Source: Bacteroidales bacterium (GTDB taxonomy: Bacteria > Bacteroidota > Bacteroidia > Bacteroidales > P3). From it: 49,320 bases of DNA. The DNA is taken from assembly GCA_017479705.1 (NCBI GenBank), contig JAFVCA010000049.1, positions 1 through 49,320 of the forward strand, written 5' to 3'. A model generated the notes under the pieces. It was not told where the DNA came from, searched no databases, and was given only the letters and a program-made list of their open reading frames with translations. Of this stretch, positions 9,468 through 17,326 are shown piece after piece. How positions within the stretch are numbered: position 1 is the first letter of the stretch; each line of letters opens with the position of its first letter. The translations under genes and the position numbers were made by a program.

Positions 9468-10115
9468 ATACCCCCGGTCCCTCTGAAGAGGGGAAATCGC
9501 GGTGGCAGGTCGGTGCTCACCCGACAGATGCATGTTGTTTGTTTATGAGATACAGGTGGTGCGGCAGCTATTCCCCTCTTGAGAGGGGTTAGGGGTATGA
9601 AGAATAGATGGGAGCATACCCCCGACCCCTCTGAAGAGGGGAGGTCGCGGTGGCAGGTCAGTGTTCACCCGACAGATGGCATGTTGTTTGTCTATGAGAT
9701 ACAGGTGGTGCAGCAGCAGCTCCCCTCTTGAGAGGGGTTAGGAAAAATAGAATGCTGCATACCCCCGGCCCCTCTGAAGAGGGGAGGTCGCGGTGGCAGG
9801 TCGGTGCTCAACCAACAGATGCACGTTGTTTGTTTATGAGATACAGGTGGTGCGGCAGCCGTTCCCCTCTTGAGAGGGGTTAGGGGTATGAAAAATAGAA
9901 TGCAACATACCCCCGGCCCCTCTGAAGAGGGGAGGTCGCGGTGGCAGGTCAGTGCTCAACCAACAGATGGCATGTTGTTTGTTTATGAGATACAGGTGGT
10001 GCGGCAGCTATTCCCCTCTTGAGAGGGGTTAGGGGTATGAAAAATAGAATGCAGCATACCCCCGGCCCCTCTGAAGAGGGGAGGTCGCGGTGGCAGGTCG
10101 GTGCTCACCCGACAG
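9468..10115. repeat. Tandem array of ~148-bp hairpin-rich repeats (4 full units plus a partial fifth)
   Basis: Units start at 9468, 9616, 9759, 9907 and 10056 (spacings 148, 143, 148, 149). Each contains CCCCTCTGAAGAGGGG, a conserved ggtcgcggtggcaggt segment, a middle segment (gtttatgagatacaggtggt) and CCCCTCTTGAGAGGGG; both GC-rich parts are short hairpins. The fifth copy breaks off 34 bp before the stop codon of the next gene. The units do not encode a consistent protein. Related copies in the opposite orientation stand at 15708-15977, so this looks like a dispersed REP-like intergenic family amplified here in tandem. Confidence 0.9.
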
Positions 10116-10148
10116 CAATGCTTGCTGTCCGCCACAAAACGCCTTTCT

Positions 10149-11510
10149 TCACGTGGACGACATGGCCTTGCGTATTTCGTCAAGCAGTTCCTGCCCTTCC
10201 TTCACATAAGTGCCGTAGGCCGCCTCACTCTTTTGTGCCATCTGCCGAGAGATTGTCAGGGATTCCTCCGCAGCCTTCTCTGCCTCCGGATACTGCTCCT
10301 GTTGGGCAAAAAGAATAGCCATATTATAAAGCGTCGTGGCCACATTCGGCAAGTCTCCTTGTTTCCTGTAGAATCCCAGCACTTCCCGGTAAGCCTCCTC
10401 TACCGCTTTGAATTGATTGCTCTCTTGAAGAAACTTGGCTTGGCTGAAAATCAGACTTGTCAAATCGGAGGGAGCATAGCACTGACGGGCAAAGTCCACC
10501 GCTTGCCTGTAAAGGTTGACGCATTGCTGCACCCAGGTGGGGTCCGACTTGGCAGCGGAGAGCAGCTGTATGCGCAGCACTATCTTCTCCACCGATGCTC
10601 TCTGCTTGTTCTTGACGGCCTCTGCCAGGGTGGACAGTCTTTGGGCTTCGGCAATAAGCTCGTCTTCACCCAGCAGGGCAAGCGCCTCCTCAAACTTGCC
10701 TTCCGCGGCAAAGTCCTTTGCTCGCCGCACCTGCTCGTCATCGGGGTCATCAATGGTAATGCGCATGATAGTCTGCGCAATGGCAAAGAGTCGCTCCTCC
10801 ATCTCTTGCAGCTCCCTCTTCTTGCTCTCAAGAGTAGTAGCCAAGGCGTAACGCACCATCCCCTCTGCCGACTGCAAGCCCTGCTCCAGCTCGGTCACCT
10901 CGTTGAGCAACTTCTGATACGGCTTGTTCCCATACGTCAGCGACATCTTGGAAATATCGCCCACGGGTTTCCCGTTCAACAGGATTTGGGAATCATTCAA
11001 CGTCAGCCGTGCCGAGGTGGTGATGCCCTCCCGTTGCACAAAGTAAAGGAGCAAATCACTCTCAACGGACTCGATGCTCCTATAATTGGACGAGTAGCGT
11101 TCATCATAATTCTTGGGGAATTCATCCCTAAAGCGCTTCAACTCCGGTGTGATGCTTTCCGGGGCAGCCTCCTTGAAATAAACTGTGAGGCGCGACAGGC
11201 GTCCTTTAGAGTATTTTTCCTTATAGGCAGTATCCAATTCCTCCTTCGTGTATTTCCCCAGCCTGTGCCAAAAGAGGACAATACACTCGTCGCAATCCTT
11301 CAGCTGCCGGTTGTATTCATCCTGGCTCCTGCCGTCGTCGGGCATTGCAGGGTCCATAAACTCCCATTGCACCACTTCGATATGATACCCCAAGCCATTC
11401 AGCACATGGTTTATCTTGTGGACGTAATCATCAAAATGCTTTCGGTCGTCGGCCAACTCATTGCTGCTGGCCAAAAAGACCTTGTATACGCTATATGTTT
11501 TCTGCTCCAT
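10149..11510 (-). CDS. DUF4062-like (TIR-like) N-terminal domain plus TPR repeat protein
   Basis: A 453-aa cytoplasmic protein. The start at 11510 (MEQKTYSVYKVFLASS) is chosen over an in-frame start 24 codons upstream because it begins the conserved domain and lies 22 bp after a promoter-like element. Residues ~8-110 resemble DUF4062-type effector domains (VFLASSNELADDR; CDECIVLFWHRLGKYTKEE), which are related to TIR/nucleoside-processing folds. A central helical, probably coiled-coil part follows (~225-300). The C-terminal third (~320-440) has TPR-like helices (ATTLYNMAILFAQQEQYPEA). Such domain pairs occur in bacterial immune and signalling proteins; a defence role here is an inference. It lies directly downstream of the ssrA 3' end, a common integration site, and is bounded on the other side by a repeat array. 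Confidence 0.8.
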   Translation of the reverse strand: MEQKTYSVYKVFLASSNELADDRKHFDDYVHKINHVLNGLGYHIEVVQWEFMDPAMPDDGRSQDEYNRQLKDCDECIVLFWHRLGKYTKEELDTAYKEKYSKGRLSRLTVYFKEAAPESITPELKRFRDEFPKNYDERYSSNYRSIESVESDLLLYFVQREGITTSARLTLNDSQILLNGKPVGDISKMSLTYGNKPYQKLLNEVTELEQGLQSAEGMVRYALATTLESKKRELQEMEERLFAIAQTIMRITIDDPDDEQVRRAKDFAAEGKFEEALALLGEDELIAEAQRLSTLAEAVKNKQRASVEKIVLRIQLLSAAKSDPTWVQQCVNLYRQAVDFARQCYAPSDLTSLIFSQAKFLQESNQFKAVEEAYREVLGFYRKQGDLPNVATTLYNMAILFAQQEQYPEAEKAAEESLTISRQMAQKSEAAYGTYVKEGQELLDEIRKAMSST

Positions 11511-11531
11511 ACGTGATAGTTTTTCAAATTG

Positions 11532-11539
11532 CAAAGATA
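11532..11539 (-). promoter_or_regulatory. -7 element TATCTTTG for the DUF4062-TPR gene
   Basis: The minus strand reads TATCTTTG 22 bp upstream of the chosen start at 11510. Its position supports that start and excludes the longer reading frame. Confidence 0.6.
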
Positions 11540-11597
11540 CACATTTTTCCCGACACCACAACAAAAAAAGAGAGAGGCCCATTGCGGCCTCCCTCTG

Positions 11598-11988
11598 TGG
11601 AGCTGGAGGGAGTCGAACCCTCGTCCAAACAAGTGACAGATGTGCTTTCTACATGCTTATCCTATGGTTGATTGTCGGGCCGGCTCTGGACACAGGCACC
11701 CAAGGCAGGCCTTAGCCTCTAAAACTTCATCGGGGGCGCGAGGCGAACCACCGACTATCCCGTACTCACGAGCACCTCCGGGTCACCGACCGACGGGCGG
11801 GGTCGGTGGGAGATGTCTTGTCCCTGCAACTGTTGCGGGGATTAAGCGTAACCTACTATACTTCGGTTAGGCAGCAAGAGCGTAGTTATTTTCGCCAATT
11901 ATCTTTCTGCATCCGTTGTCAAGGCTGCTGATGCGTGAGCCTGCATGCTTACAAATCCCCCTCCTTGCTGTCAAAACCGGTCAGCCCC
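11598..11988 (-). ncRNA. ssrA: tmRNA (transfer-messenger RNA)
   Basis: The 5' end GGGGCTGACCGGTTTTGACA and the 3' end with a T-arm (GGTTCGACTCCCTCCAGCTCCA) form the tRNA-like domain; the acceptor stem GGGGCTG pairs with CAGCTCC. CCA is not encoded. The internal tag frame reads GENNYALAA followed by TAA (about 11866-11895), very close to the Bacteroides tag. It rescues stalled ribosomes with SmpB and marks the nascent chain for proteolysis. Pseudoknot-rich GC segments lie in the 3' half. About 391 nt, normal for one-piece tmRNAs. Confidence 0.95.
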
Positions 11989-12003
11989 GGCGGGTATTGT
12001 AGC

Positions 12004-12039
12004 AAAAAAAGAGTCCTCATTGACTGAGGACTCTTTTTT
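12004..12039 (-). terminator. Terminator after tRNA-Asp
   Basis: Stem GAGTCCTCA/TGAGGACTC with a 5-nt loop, flanked by A7 on one side and T6 on the other, so it could act in both directions. On the minus strand it starts seven bases after the CCA end of tRNA-Asp and precedes ssrA. Confidence 0.8.
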
Positions 12040-12045
12040 CTTGTT

Positions 12046-12123
12046 TGGCGGTCCGGACGAGACTCGAACTCGCGACCCCATGCGTGACAGGCATGTATTC
12101 TAACCAAACTGAACTACCGGACC
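12046..12123 (-). tRNA. tRNA-Asp (anticodon GTC)
   Basis: The minus strand gives acceptor stem GGTCCGG...CCGGACC, discriminator G, encoded CCA at 12046-12048, anticodon loop CCTGTCACG with GTC, and T-arm GCGAGTTCGAGTCTCGT. These are the identity features of tRNA-Asp, including G73. Confidence 0.95.
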
Positions 12124-12172
12124 GTTTTACACCATGATTTAAAGACCTCTCTTTATCTCTCAATTGCGGGTG

Positions 12173-12180
12173 CAAAAGTA
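12173..12180 (-). promoter_or_regulatory. -7 element TACTTTTG for tRNA-Asp
   Basis: The minus strand reads TACTTTTG about 50 bp upstream of the tRNA-Asp 5' end. Confidence 0.5.
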
Positions 12181-12527
12181 CGACTTTTTTCTCATTCAGC
12201 AAAGAAAAAAATACATTTTTCTTGAAAATAATTTACAACGCACTATTCCACAAGCTATTAAAATTTAAACTTTTTCATCCATCAACCCTCTCACACCTCT
12301 GCAAAACGAGGTCAAAAGACCTGTTTTTTCACAAATTTGGGGGTCTTTGCAACGCACTTTTAGGTGGCAAAAACGGGTTGATTATACGGTCCCCAGTGCG
12401 CACCGAATCATGACCGACCTCTATCCTCTGGCAAGCCCTCGGTGCCACACCCCTCAAGGCAATCATGACTCCTGTATTGGTAGCACCGGCAGCCGAATTC
12501 CAGCACGCCACCCTCCCCGTCATGCAA
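12181..12527. other. Intergenic stretch without recognisable gene
   Basis: About 350 bp between the tRNA-Asp promoter and the rpsT terminator. Short open frames on both strands have no start context and no family-like composition. I see no repeat or RNA in it. Confidence 0.6.
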
Positions 12528-12558
12528 CAAAAAAGCCGATGCGGTGTGCATCGGCTTT
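12528..12558 (-). terminator. Terminator of rpsT
   Basis: The minus strand shows stem AGCCGATGC/GCATCGGCT with loop ACACC, followed by six T. It ends 20 bp after the rpsT stop codon. Confidence 0.9.
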
Positions 12559-12578
12559 ATATTCTTGGAATCCTTTGA

Positions 12579-12830
12579 TTACATAGCGTTGACCTTCTTC
12601 TGGAGCTTGGATTTCAGATTGGCGGCCTTGTTCTTGTGGATTACGGAACGCTTGGCGAGCTTGTCGATGATGGAGACCATCTTGGGCAGTCTCTCGGTAG
12701 CGACCTGCTTGTCCTCAAGGGCGCGGAAATCGCGCAGGGCATTGCGCATGGTCTTGGCGTAATAACGGTTCTCGACTCTTCTCTTTTCGTTGGAACGGAT
12801 TCTTTTTTTTGCAGAGTTGTGATGTGCCAT
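12579..12830 (-). CDS. rpsT: 30S ribosomal protein S20
   Basis: An 83-aa, strongly basic protein beginning MAHHNSAKKRIRSNEKRR, the classical S20 N-terminus, and continuing with the conserved helical part (MRNALRDFRAL; NKAANLKSKLQKKVNAM). S20 binds the 16S rRNA 5' domain and helps early assembly of the small subunit. Length is normal. It lies 32 bp downstream of tRNA-Glu on the same strand and has its own terminator, so tRNA-Glu and rpsT are likely expressed from one promoter (12960). Confidence 0.97.
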   Translation of the reverse strand: MAHHNSAKKRIRSNEKRRVENRYYAKTMRNALRDFRALEDKQVATERLPKMVSIIDKLAKRSVIHKNKAANLKSKLQKKVNAM

Positions 12831-12861
12831 AATTGTCTTTTATACTATTCTTTTTATTTTG

Positions 12862-12936
12862 TAGTCCGTGCGGGATTCGAACCCGCGATTTTAAGAATGA
12901 AAATCTTACGTCCTAGGCCAACTAGACGAACGGACC
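12862..12936 (-). tRNA. tRNA-Glu (anticodon TTC)
   Basis: The minus strand begins GGTCCGTTCGTCTAG and ends ACGGACT plus discriminator A. The anticodon loop GATTTTCATTC carries TTC. The T-arm is GCGGGTTCGAATCCCGC. The first acceptor pair is G-U. CCA is not encoded, unlike the neighbouring tRNA-Asp. Confidence 0.95.
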
Positions 12937-12959
12937 TTTTTGCTCTCTAAAAGCGGGTG

Positions 12960-12967
12960 CAAAATTA
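12960..12967 (-). promoter_or_regulatory. -7 element TAATTTTG for tRNA-Glu/rpsT
   Basis: The minus strand reads TAATTTTG 24 bp upstream of the tRNA-Glu 5' end. Confidence 0.5.
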
Positions 12968-13027
12968 CTAACTTTTTTTGGATTGGCAAAATATTTTTTC
13001 ACCTTTTTTTGTGGACAACCTCCACAA

Positions 13028-13702
13028 TTAGTCCGTATCTGCCTGAAACCTAAAGCCTAAACGCTTGCCAGTAGCCATCGTTTTTTTGTCCATATCGTTC
13101 CTCATTTCACCCACCGAAACCATCTTCACTTCGTCGTATGGAGGTGTTAATAAATCAAAATTTGTAGTGTATTCGATGGCCGACTCCACTATACTTTGCA
13201 CTGACTCATTGGTAATCAGCGAAGTATTGAAGTTATTGTACAGCATACCCAGTTCCCGTTTGCCCTCGATGAAGTAGTGATTCTCCATATTAACAAACAC
13301 TCTTCCAATCATATATCCCAAGTCCTGATCACGTTGGTAGACAAACGAATCCGACAGGAAGTTGTATATCCTGATAACCCCGCAATAGGAGCGGCGCGGG
13401 TCCTCATGGATGTAGGGCGACTTCATCACCTGGTGGTCGCGCGAGAACTCGAAGACATTGCTGTGCATGTAGAACACCAGCACATCGCCCCCAAAGCGTA
13501 CCTCAAACTCGAAATCGCCGTGGTCCTTGAATTCAAATTGTATGTCGGTGCCATCGCGGCGTGCCTGTTCCTGGAACTCGGCAATGAGCTCGGCGGCGGT
13601 ATGGCGGAACAGCTCGAAGGCCTCTTTGGTGGTGTTGAACACTTGCTGCTTGAGCGATGTTTTGCTGAAGACGAGTTGTTTTAACGATTCTTTCAATTCC
13701 AT
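13028..13702 (-). CDS. Conserved hypothetical protein
   Basis: A 224-aa soluble protein that I cannot assign to a named function. The start at 13702 (MELKESLKQLVFSKTSLKQQ) lies 22 bp after a promoter element; the open frame continues upstream but that part reads as intergenic DNA. No signal peptide and no membrane helix. The first 60 residues are helical; the middle has beta-like stretches (FEFKDHGDFEFEVRFGGDVLVFYMHSN) and a conserved-looking RSYCGVIRIYNFLSDSF segment. The gene stands alone, with its own promoter, and faces away from the C69 dipeptidase gene. Confidence 0.75.
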   Translation of the reverse strand: MELKESLKQLVFSKTSLKQQVFNTTKEAFELFRHTAAELIAEFQEQARRDGTDIQFEFKDHGDFEFEVRFGGDVLVFYMHSNVFEFSRDHQVMKSPYIHEDPRRSYCGVIRIYNFLSDSFVYQRDQDLGYMIGRVFVNMENHYFIEGKRELGMLYNNFNTSLITNESVQSIVESAIEYTTNFDLLTPPYDEVKMVSVGEMRNDMDKKTMATGKRLGFRFQADTD

Positions 13703-13723
13703 AGTATGCTTTGTTTGACGATG

Positions 13724-13731
13724 CAAAAATA
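13724..13731 (-). promoter_or_regulatory. -7 element TATTTTTG for the hypothetical gene at 13028-13702
   Basis: The minus strand reads TATTTTTG 22 bp before the start codon. Confidence 0.55.
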
Positions 13732-13782
13732 CGAAATATATTTGAATTGAAAAGTGAAAATTGAAACACGGCACTTGCAATT

Positions 13783-13830
13783 GAAATTAAAATTAATACC
13801 CGCGGAGGTTCTCCGCTCAATTTTAATTTC
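13783..13830. repeat. Hairpin repeat copy (GCGGAG-GTT-CTCCGC with AT-rich flanks)
   Basis: Contains GAAATTAAAATTAATACC, the hairpin GCGGAGGTTCTCCGC (13802-13816) and TCAATTTTAATTTC. Copies with the same hairpin and flanks lie at 25015-25061 and 26139-26188. It stands in the divergent region between the hypothetical gene and the C69 dipeptidase, just upstream of the latter's promoter. Confidence 0.8.
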
Positions 13831-13831
13831 G

Positions 13832-13839
13832 TATCTTTG
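13832..13839 (+). promoter_or_regulatory. -7 element TATCTTTG for the C69 dipeptidase at 13900
   Basis: TATCTTTG, 60 bp upstream of the chosen ATG, immediately after the hairpin repeat. Confidence 0.6.
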
Positions 13840-13899
13840 CATTGCGGCACTTTTCGCAGTGCCTCACGCAATGTATTATCCATCAAAACGTTCGATATT

Positions 13900-15594
13900 A
13901 TGCGCATCAAAACAACCCTCCTTATCCTGCTGCTTGCCCTCACCGTGTGGCAAGGCAACGCCTGCACCAACATCCTCGTCACCCGTGGAGCCACCGCCGA
14001 CGGCAGCACCATGATTACCTACGCTGCGGACAGCCACACGCGCTACGGCCAGCTGCGTTTCCACCCCGGCGGCACACACCTGCCTGGCGAGATGCTCAGC
14101 CTCTACAACTATGGCAGCCTGAAGCACCAAATCGACATCCCACAGGCCGCCCGCACCTACCGCGTCGTGGGCTTCATCAACGAACACCAGTTTGCCATGG
14201 GCGAGACCACCTGGGGCGGCATCGCACCCCTCAGCAAGGGCAACGCCGAGGGCATTGACTACGGCAACCTCATCTACCTTGCCCTGCAACGTGCCCGCAA
14301 CTGTCGCGAGGCCATCCGCATCATGGCCGACCTCGTGGCCACCTATGGCTATGCCGACGGGGGCGAAACCTTCTCCCTCTGCGACCCCGACGAGGTGTGG
14401 CTCTTCGAAATCACCAGCAAGGGGCAGGAAAAAGGCGCCGTGTGGGTGGCACGCCGTGTGCCGGAAGGCCACGTCAGCGCCCACGCCAACCAGGCCCGCA
14501 TCACCACCTTCCCGCAGGAACCCTCGCGCTGGCGCAAACGCGGCCCCCATCCCGCCATCAGCAGCCTCCACTTAGACTATATCAACAACCCCGAAGTGGA
14601 ATGCGTCTACAGCCACGACGTCATCTCCTTTGCCCAGAAGAACGGCTTTGCCGCCTACACAGGCAAGCCCAAGCACACCGATGCCGACTTCAGCTTTGCC
14701 GACACCTACAACCCCCTCACCTTCTCCGGCCTCCGTGCCTGCGAGGCCCGTGTCTACGCCGTCTTCAACCGCATAGCCCCCGGCATGGAGCGCTACGAAG
14801 CCTACGCCATGGGCGACCCCACGGCCGAACGCCTCCCCCTCTGGGTAAAACCCGCCACGAAGCTCTACACCCGCGAGGTGATGGAGCTGATGCGCGACCA
14901 CTTCGAAGGCACACCCATGGACATGACGCAGGATGTGGGCGCAGGCCCCTTCCACTGCCCCTACCGCTGGCGCCCCATGGACTTCAAGGTGGACGGCAAG
15001 GAGTACATCCACGAGCGTGCCATCAGCACCCAGCAGACCGGCTTCAGCTTCGTGGCCCAATGCCGCAAAGGCCTCCCGGACTATTTGGGCGGCATCATCT
15101 GGTTCGGCGTCGACGACACCTACAGCACCTGCTACTGCCCCATGTTCTGCGCCATCGACAGCATCCCCCTCTGCTTCCGCGAGGGCAACGGCTCCATGAG
15201 CCAGTATTCGCCCACGGCGGCTTTCTGGCTCTTCAACCGCGTCAGCAACTTCTGCTACCTCCGCTACGACTCCATGATTGTGGACGTGCGCACCTGCCAG
15301 CACAACCTTGAGGAGCTTTTTGTCGACCGCGTCTACCGCCTCGACTCCACCGCGACCCCCCAGCAGCTCACCGCCCTCAGCCACCAGCTGGCCAGCACCA
15401 TGATGCAGGTCTGGACGAAGCTGGACCAACTGCTCCTCATGCGGTATATCGACGGCAACATCAAGCGCGTGAAAGAGGGCCAGATAGAGACCACCCCGAC
15501 GGGCGTGGTACGGTTTCCGCAACAGCCCCCCTACCCCGACTGGTTCTACCGCGCCATAGTCAACGACCACGGCGACGTGCTGCGGGTGCGGTAG
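13900..15594 (+). CDS. C69 family dipeptidase (secreted)
   Basis: A 564-aa peptidase of family C69 (PepD-like, Ntn-hydrolase fold), expected to hydrolyse dipeptides outside the cytoplasm. The start at 13900 (MRIKTTLLILLLALTVWQGNA) gives a signal peptide directly before Cys22 of the ACTNILVTRGATADGSTM motif. That Cys would be the N-terminal nucleophile after cleavage, as in the family; an upstream in-frame ATG would spoil the signal peptide. Other conserved stretches are YAADSHTRYG, GETTWGG, the SxCDPDEVW region and YSTCYCPMFC. A close paralogue lies at 43319-45082. Length is normal for Bacteroidota members. It has its own promoter and no co-directional partner. Confidence 0.9.
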   Translation: MRIKTTLLILLLALTVWQGNACTNILVTRGATADGSTMITYAADSHTRYGQLRFHPGGTHLPGEMLSLYNYGSLKHQIDIPQAARTYRVVGFINEHQFAMGETTWGGIAPLSKGNAEGIDYGNLIYLALQRARNCREAIRIMADLVATYGYADGGETFSLCDPDEVWLFEITSKGQEKGAVWVARRVPEGHVSAHANQARITTFPQEPSRWRKRGPHPAISSLHLDYINNPEVECVYSHDVISFAQKNGFAAYTGKPKHTDADFSFADTYNPLTFSGLRACEARVYAVFNRIAPGMERYEAYAMGDPTAERLPLWVKPATKLYTREVMELMRDHFEGTPMDMTQDVGAGPFHCPYRWRPMDFKVDGKEYIHERAISTQQTGFSFVAQCRKGLPDYLGGIIWFGVDDTYSTCYCPMFCAIDSIPLCFREGNGSMSQYSPTAAFWLFNRVSNFCYLRYDSMIVDVRTCQHNLEELFVDRVYRLDSTATPQQLTALSHQLASTMMQVWTKLDQLLLMRYIDGNIKRVKEGQIETTPTGVVRFPQQPPYPDWFYRAIVNDHGDVLRVR

Positions 15595-15707
15595 CCCTGC
15601 GCAGGTTCATGCTGTTTTGAGTGGCCTCCCGCTTTGCCCTGTTTCTTGTTCTGAAAATGGTCATTGGGCCTTACGAGGGCTGGCGCGGTTTGTCTTATCG
15701 GGTTGTA

Positions 15708-15977
15708 GGCTCTGACCTGCCACCGCGATCTCCCCTCTTCAGAGGGGCTGGGGGTATGCCTCTATAACTGCCTATAGTTCATACCCCCGACCCCTTTCGA
15801 AAGGGGAGTGCTGGCGCGGTTGGTTTCTTGCTTGGATTTACTATTGTAGGCTCCACTGTCGGCTCTGACCTGCCACCGCGATCTCCCCTCTTCAGAGGGG
15901 CTGGGGGTATGCCTCTATAACTGCCTATAGTTCATATCCTCGACCCCTTTCGAAAGGGGAGTGCTGGCGCGGTTGGT
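15708..15977. repeat. Two 117-bp copies of a hairpin repeat related to the array at 9468-10115
   Basis: Copies at 15708-15824 and 15861-15977 are almost identical (period 153). Each carries gacctgccaccgcgatctcc, CCCCTCTTCAGAGGGG and the perfect 16-bp palindrome CCCCTTTCGAAAGGGG. The first half is the reverse complement of the core of the 9.5-10.1 kb units (ggtcgcggtggcaggtc), so the two loci hold the same family in opposite orientations. The rest of the 663-bp gap 15595-16257 is AT-rich and without a gene. Confidence 0.85.
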
Positions 15978-16257
15978 CTCTTCTTTTGGGTGTAGTGCTG
16001 CCACGATTACACTCTTCTTTTGGACGTAATATTGCAGACTGCACGGGAATCCAGCCCCAGCGGCCTGCATGCACTCTTTATTTCAACAAATTGATTCTTT
16101 CTATTCCGTAATCATTACTTTGCATTTTATTTCTTTTGGAGAAATAATAGAGAAAATAAATAGAAAAAAAGTAGAAAAAAAATCGTGGATGCGCGAATGT
16201 GTTAATTCGTGAATGTGTGAATACGTGAGTCGTGTTTCAATTTTCACTTTTCAATTC

Positions 16258-16839
16258 TCAATTCTCTGACCGTATGTTCTCGATAGCAGCGTCGAGGCGG
16301 CGGAAGGAGCGGATGATGCCCCAGGCGTTGAGCGGCAGAAGCACCGCGCAGAGGACGAGCCACACGATGACAAACCAGCGCAAGCTGAAGAAGTCGAGCC
16401 CAAAAGGCGGGCCGAAAAGGGGGCCGAGACAGACGGTGACGGGCAGCTTGATGTAGAGCGTATAGCGGCGGTTGAAGCGTTGCAGGAGTGTCATGCGGTC
16501 GGCATAGGCGGAGACTTCGGCCACGGGGCGCGTGGGGTCGAGGTGGCGGATGGCGATGAACATCTGCACAGCTATCATCACCCGCATCACGGCTATGGCA
16601 AGGACTACGATATAGGAGATGAGGTAGGGCAGCCGGTGGACGTAGAGGGGGGCGAGGGCCGCTACCACGGCGAGGATGGCAATGCTGCCGGGCAAACCCC
16701 AGTTGAGCCGCCAGCGCAGGTGGTCGTAGGCGGACTGGGACCTGGCTGGGGCCTTGAAGGAGGGGTGCCCCTCGGTGCTCGGTGATTGCGATTGGCGGGC
16801 AAGGCTGTCGGAACGGAGTTGGTCTAAAAGGTCTTCCAT
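16258..16839 (-). CDS. Four-helix membrane protein downstream of an ECF sigma factor (possible anti-sigma factor)
   Basis: A 193-aa protein with a ~45-residue hydrophilic N-terminus and four predicted membrane helices (about residues 50-67, 72-95, 130-147 and 152-175), ending in a short charged tail. It starts 6 bp after the stop of the ECF sigma gene and is clearly co-transcribed. The N-terminal MEDLLDQLRSDSLA segment could be the cytoplasmic sigma-binding part. I recognise no classic zinc anti-sigma motif (HxxxCxxC), so the anti-sigma role is inferred from position and topology only. Confidence 0.8.
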   Translation of the reverse strand: MEDLLDQLRSDSLARQSQSPSTEGHPSFKAPARSQSAYDHLRWRLNWGLPGSIAILAVVAALAPLYVHRLPYLISYIVVLAIAVMRVMIAVQMFIAIRHLDPTRPVAEVSAYADRMTLLQRFNRRYTLYIKLPVTVCLGPLFGPPFGLDFFSLRWFVIVWLVLCAVLLPLNAWGIIRSFRRLDAAIENIRSEN

Positions 16840-16845
16840 AGCACT

Positions 16846-17322
16846 TCAGTTTTTGAGTTTTTTGAGTTTGTTTTTGATGCGGTGCAAGCGGACACCGACG
16901 TTGGTTTTGGTGATGCCAAGGACGGAGGCCATCTCCTCCTCGGAGGCGCCGTCGATATAGAGGTAGACGATGGCTTGGTCGTCCTTGGGCAGGAGGTCGA
17001 TGAGGCGGTAGAGCTCACGGCGCAGGGGGTCGGCGGGCGTGTCGGCAAGGTGGTCGGAGAGCTCGTCGGTGATGGGGGTAGTGGCCGGCCGCTTCTTATC
17101 CTTGCGCCACAGGGAGATGGCGGTGTTGAGGCCGACGCGGTAGAACCAGTTCTTGATGGAACAATCGCCGTTGTAGCGGTCGCGGTAGCGCCAAAGGTTG
17201 TAGAGAATCTCCTGGTAGATGTCCTTTTCGGCATCAGTGTCGCCACGGGCAAAGGTGACACTGATGCTGTGGAGCAGACGTTCGTACTGCGCAAGGTTGG
17301 CTATGAAGTCCGCCTCGGTCAT
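16846..17322 (-). CDS. RNA polymerase ECF-type sigma-70 factor
   Basis: A 158-aa sigma factor with region 2 (DAEKDIYQEILYNLWRYRDRY; CSIKNWFYRVGLNTAISLWRK) and region 4 (LPKDDQAIVYLYIDGASEEE followed by an HTH, MASVLGITKTNVGVRLHRIK). It directs RNA polymerase to a small regulon, usually under control of a co-encoded membrane partner. It lies 4 bp after a lipoprotein gene and 6 bp before a 4-TM protein gene, so the trio is one operon. The target promoters cannot be seen from here. Confidence 0.93.
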   Translation of the reverse strand: MTEADFIANLAQYERLLHSISVTFARGDTDAEKDIYQEILYNLWRYRDRYNGDCSIKNWFYRVGLNTAISLWRKDKKRPATTPITDELSDHLADTPADPLRRELYRLIDLLPKDDQAIVYLYIDGASEEEMASVLGITKTNVGVRLHRIKNKLKKLKN

Positions 17323-17326
17323 ACTG

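Noticed and set aside
9468-10115. A CRISPR array
   Set aside because: The units are ~148 bp with almost no variable spacer; the whole unit is repeated, and there is no cas gene in the window.
9291-10318. Short frames inside and beside the ~148-bp repeat array
   Set aside because: The frames are not kept in phase from unit to unit and consist of translated hairpin repeats.
11640-11870. Open frames within the tmRNA region
   Set aside because: They overlap ssrA, whose ends, T-arm and tag frame are clear.
12329-12586. Small frames in the spacer between tRNA-Asp and rpsT
   Set aside because: No start context, composition not protein-like, and one runs into the rpsT terminator.
13876-15570. Antisense frames under the C69 dipeptidase gene, and the similar ones at 43244-45067
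   Set aside because: Both lie opposite a well-supported peptidase and have low-complexity composition; similarity between the two antisense frames only mirrors the similarity of the real genes.
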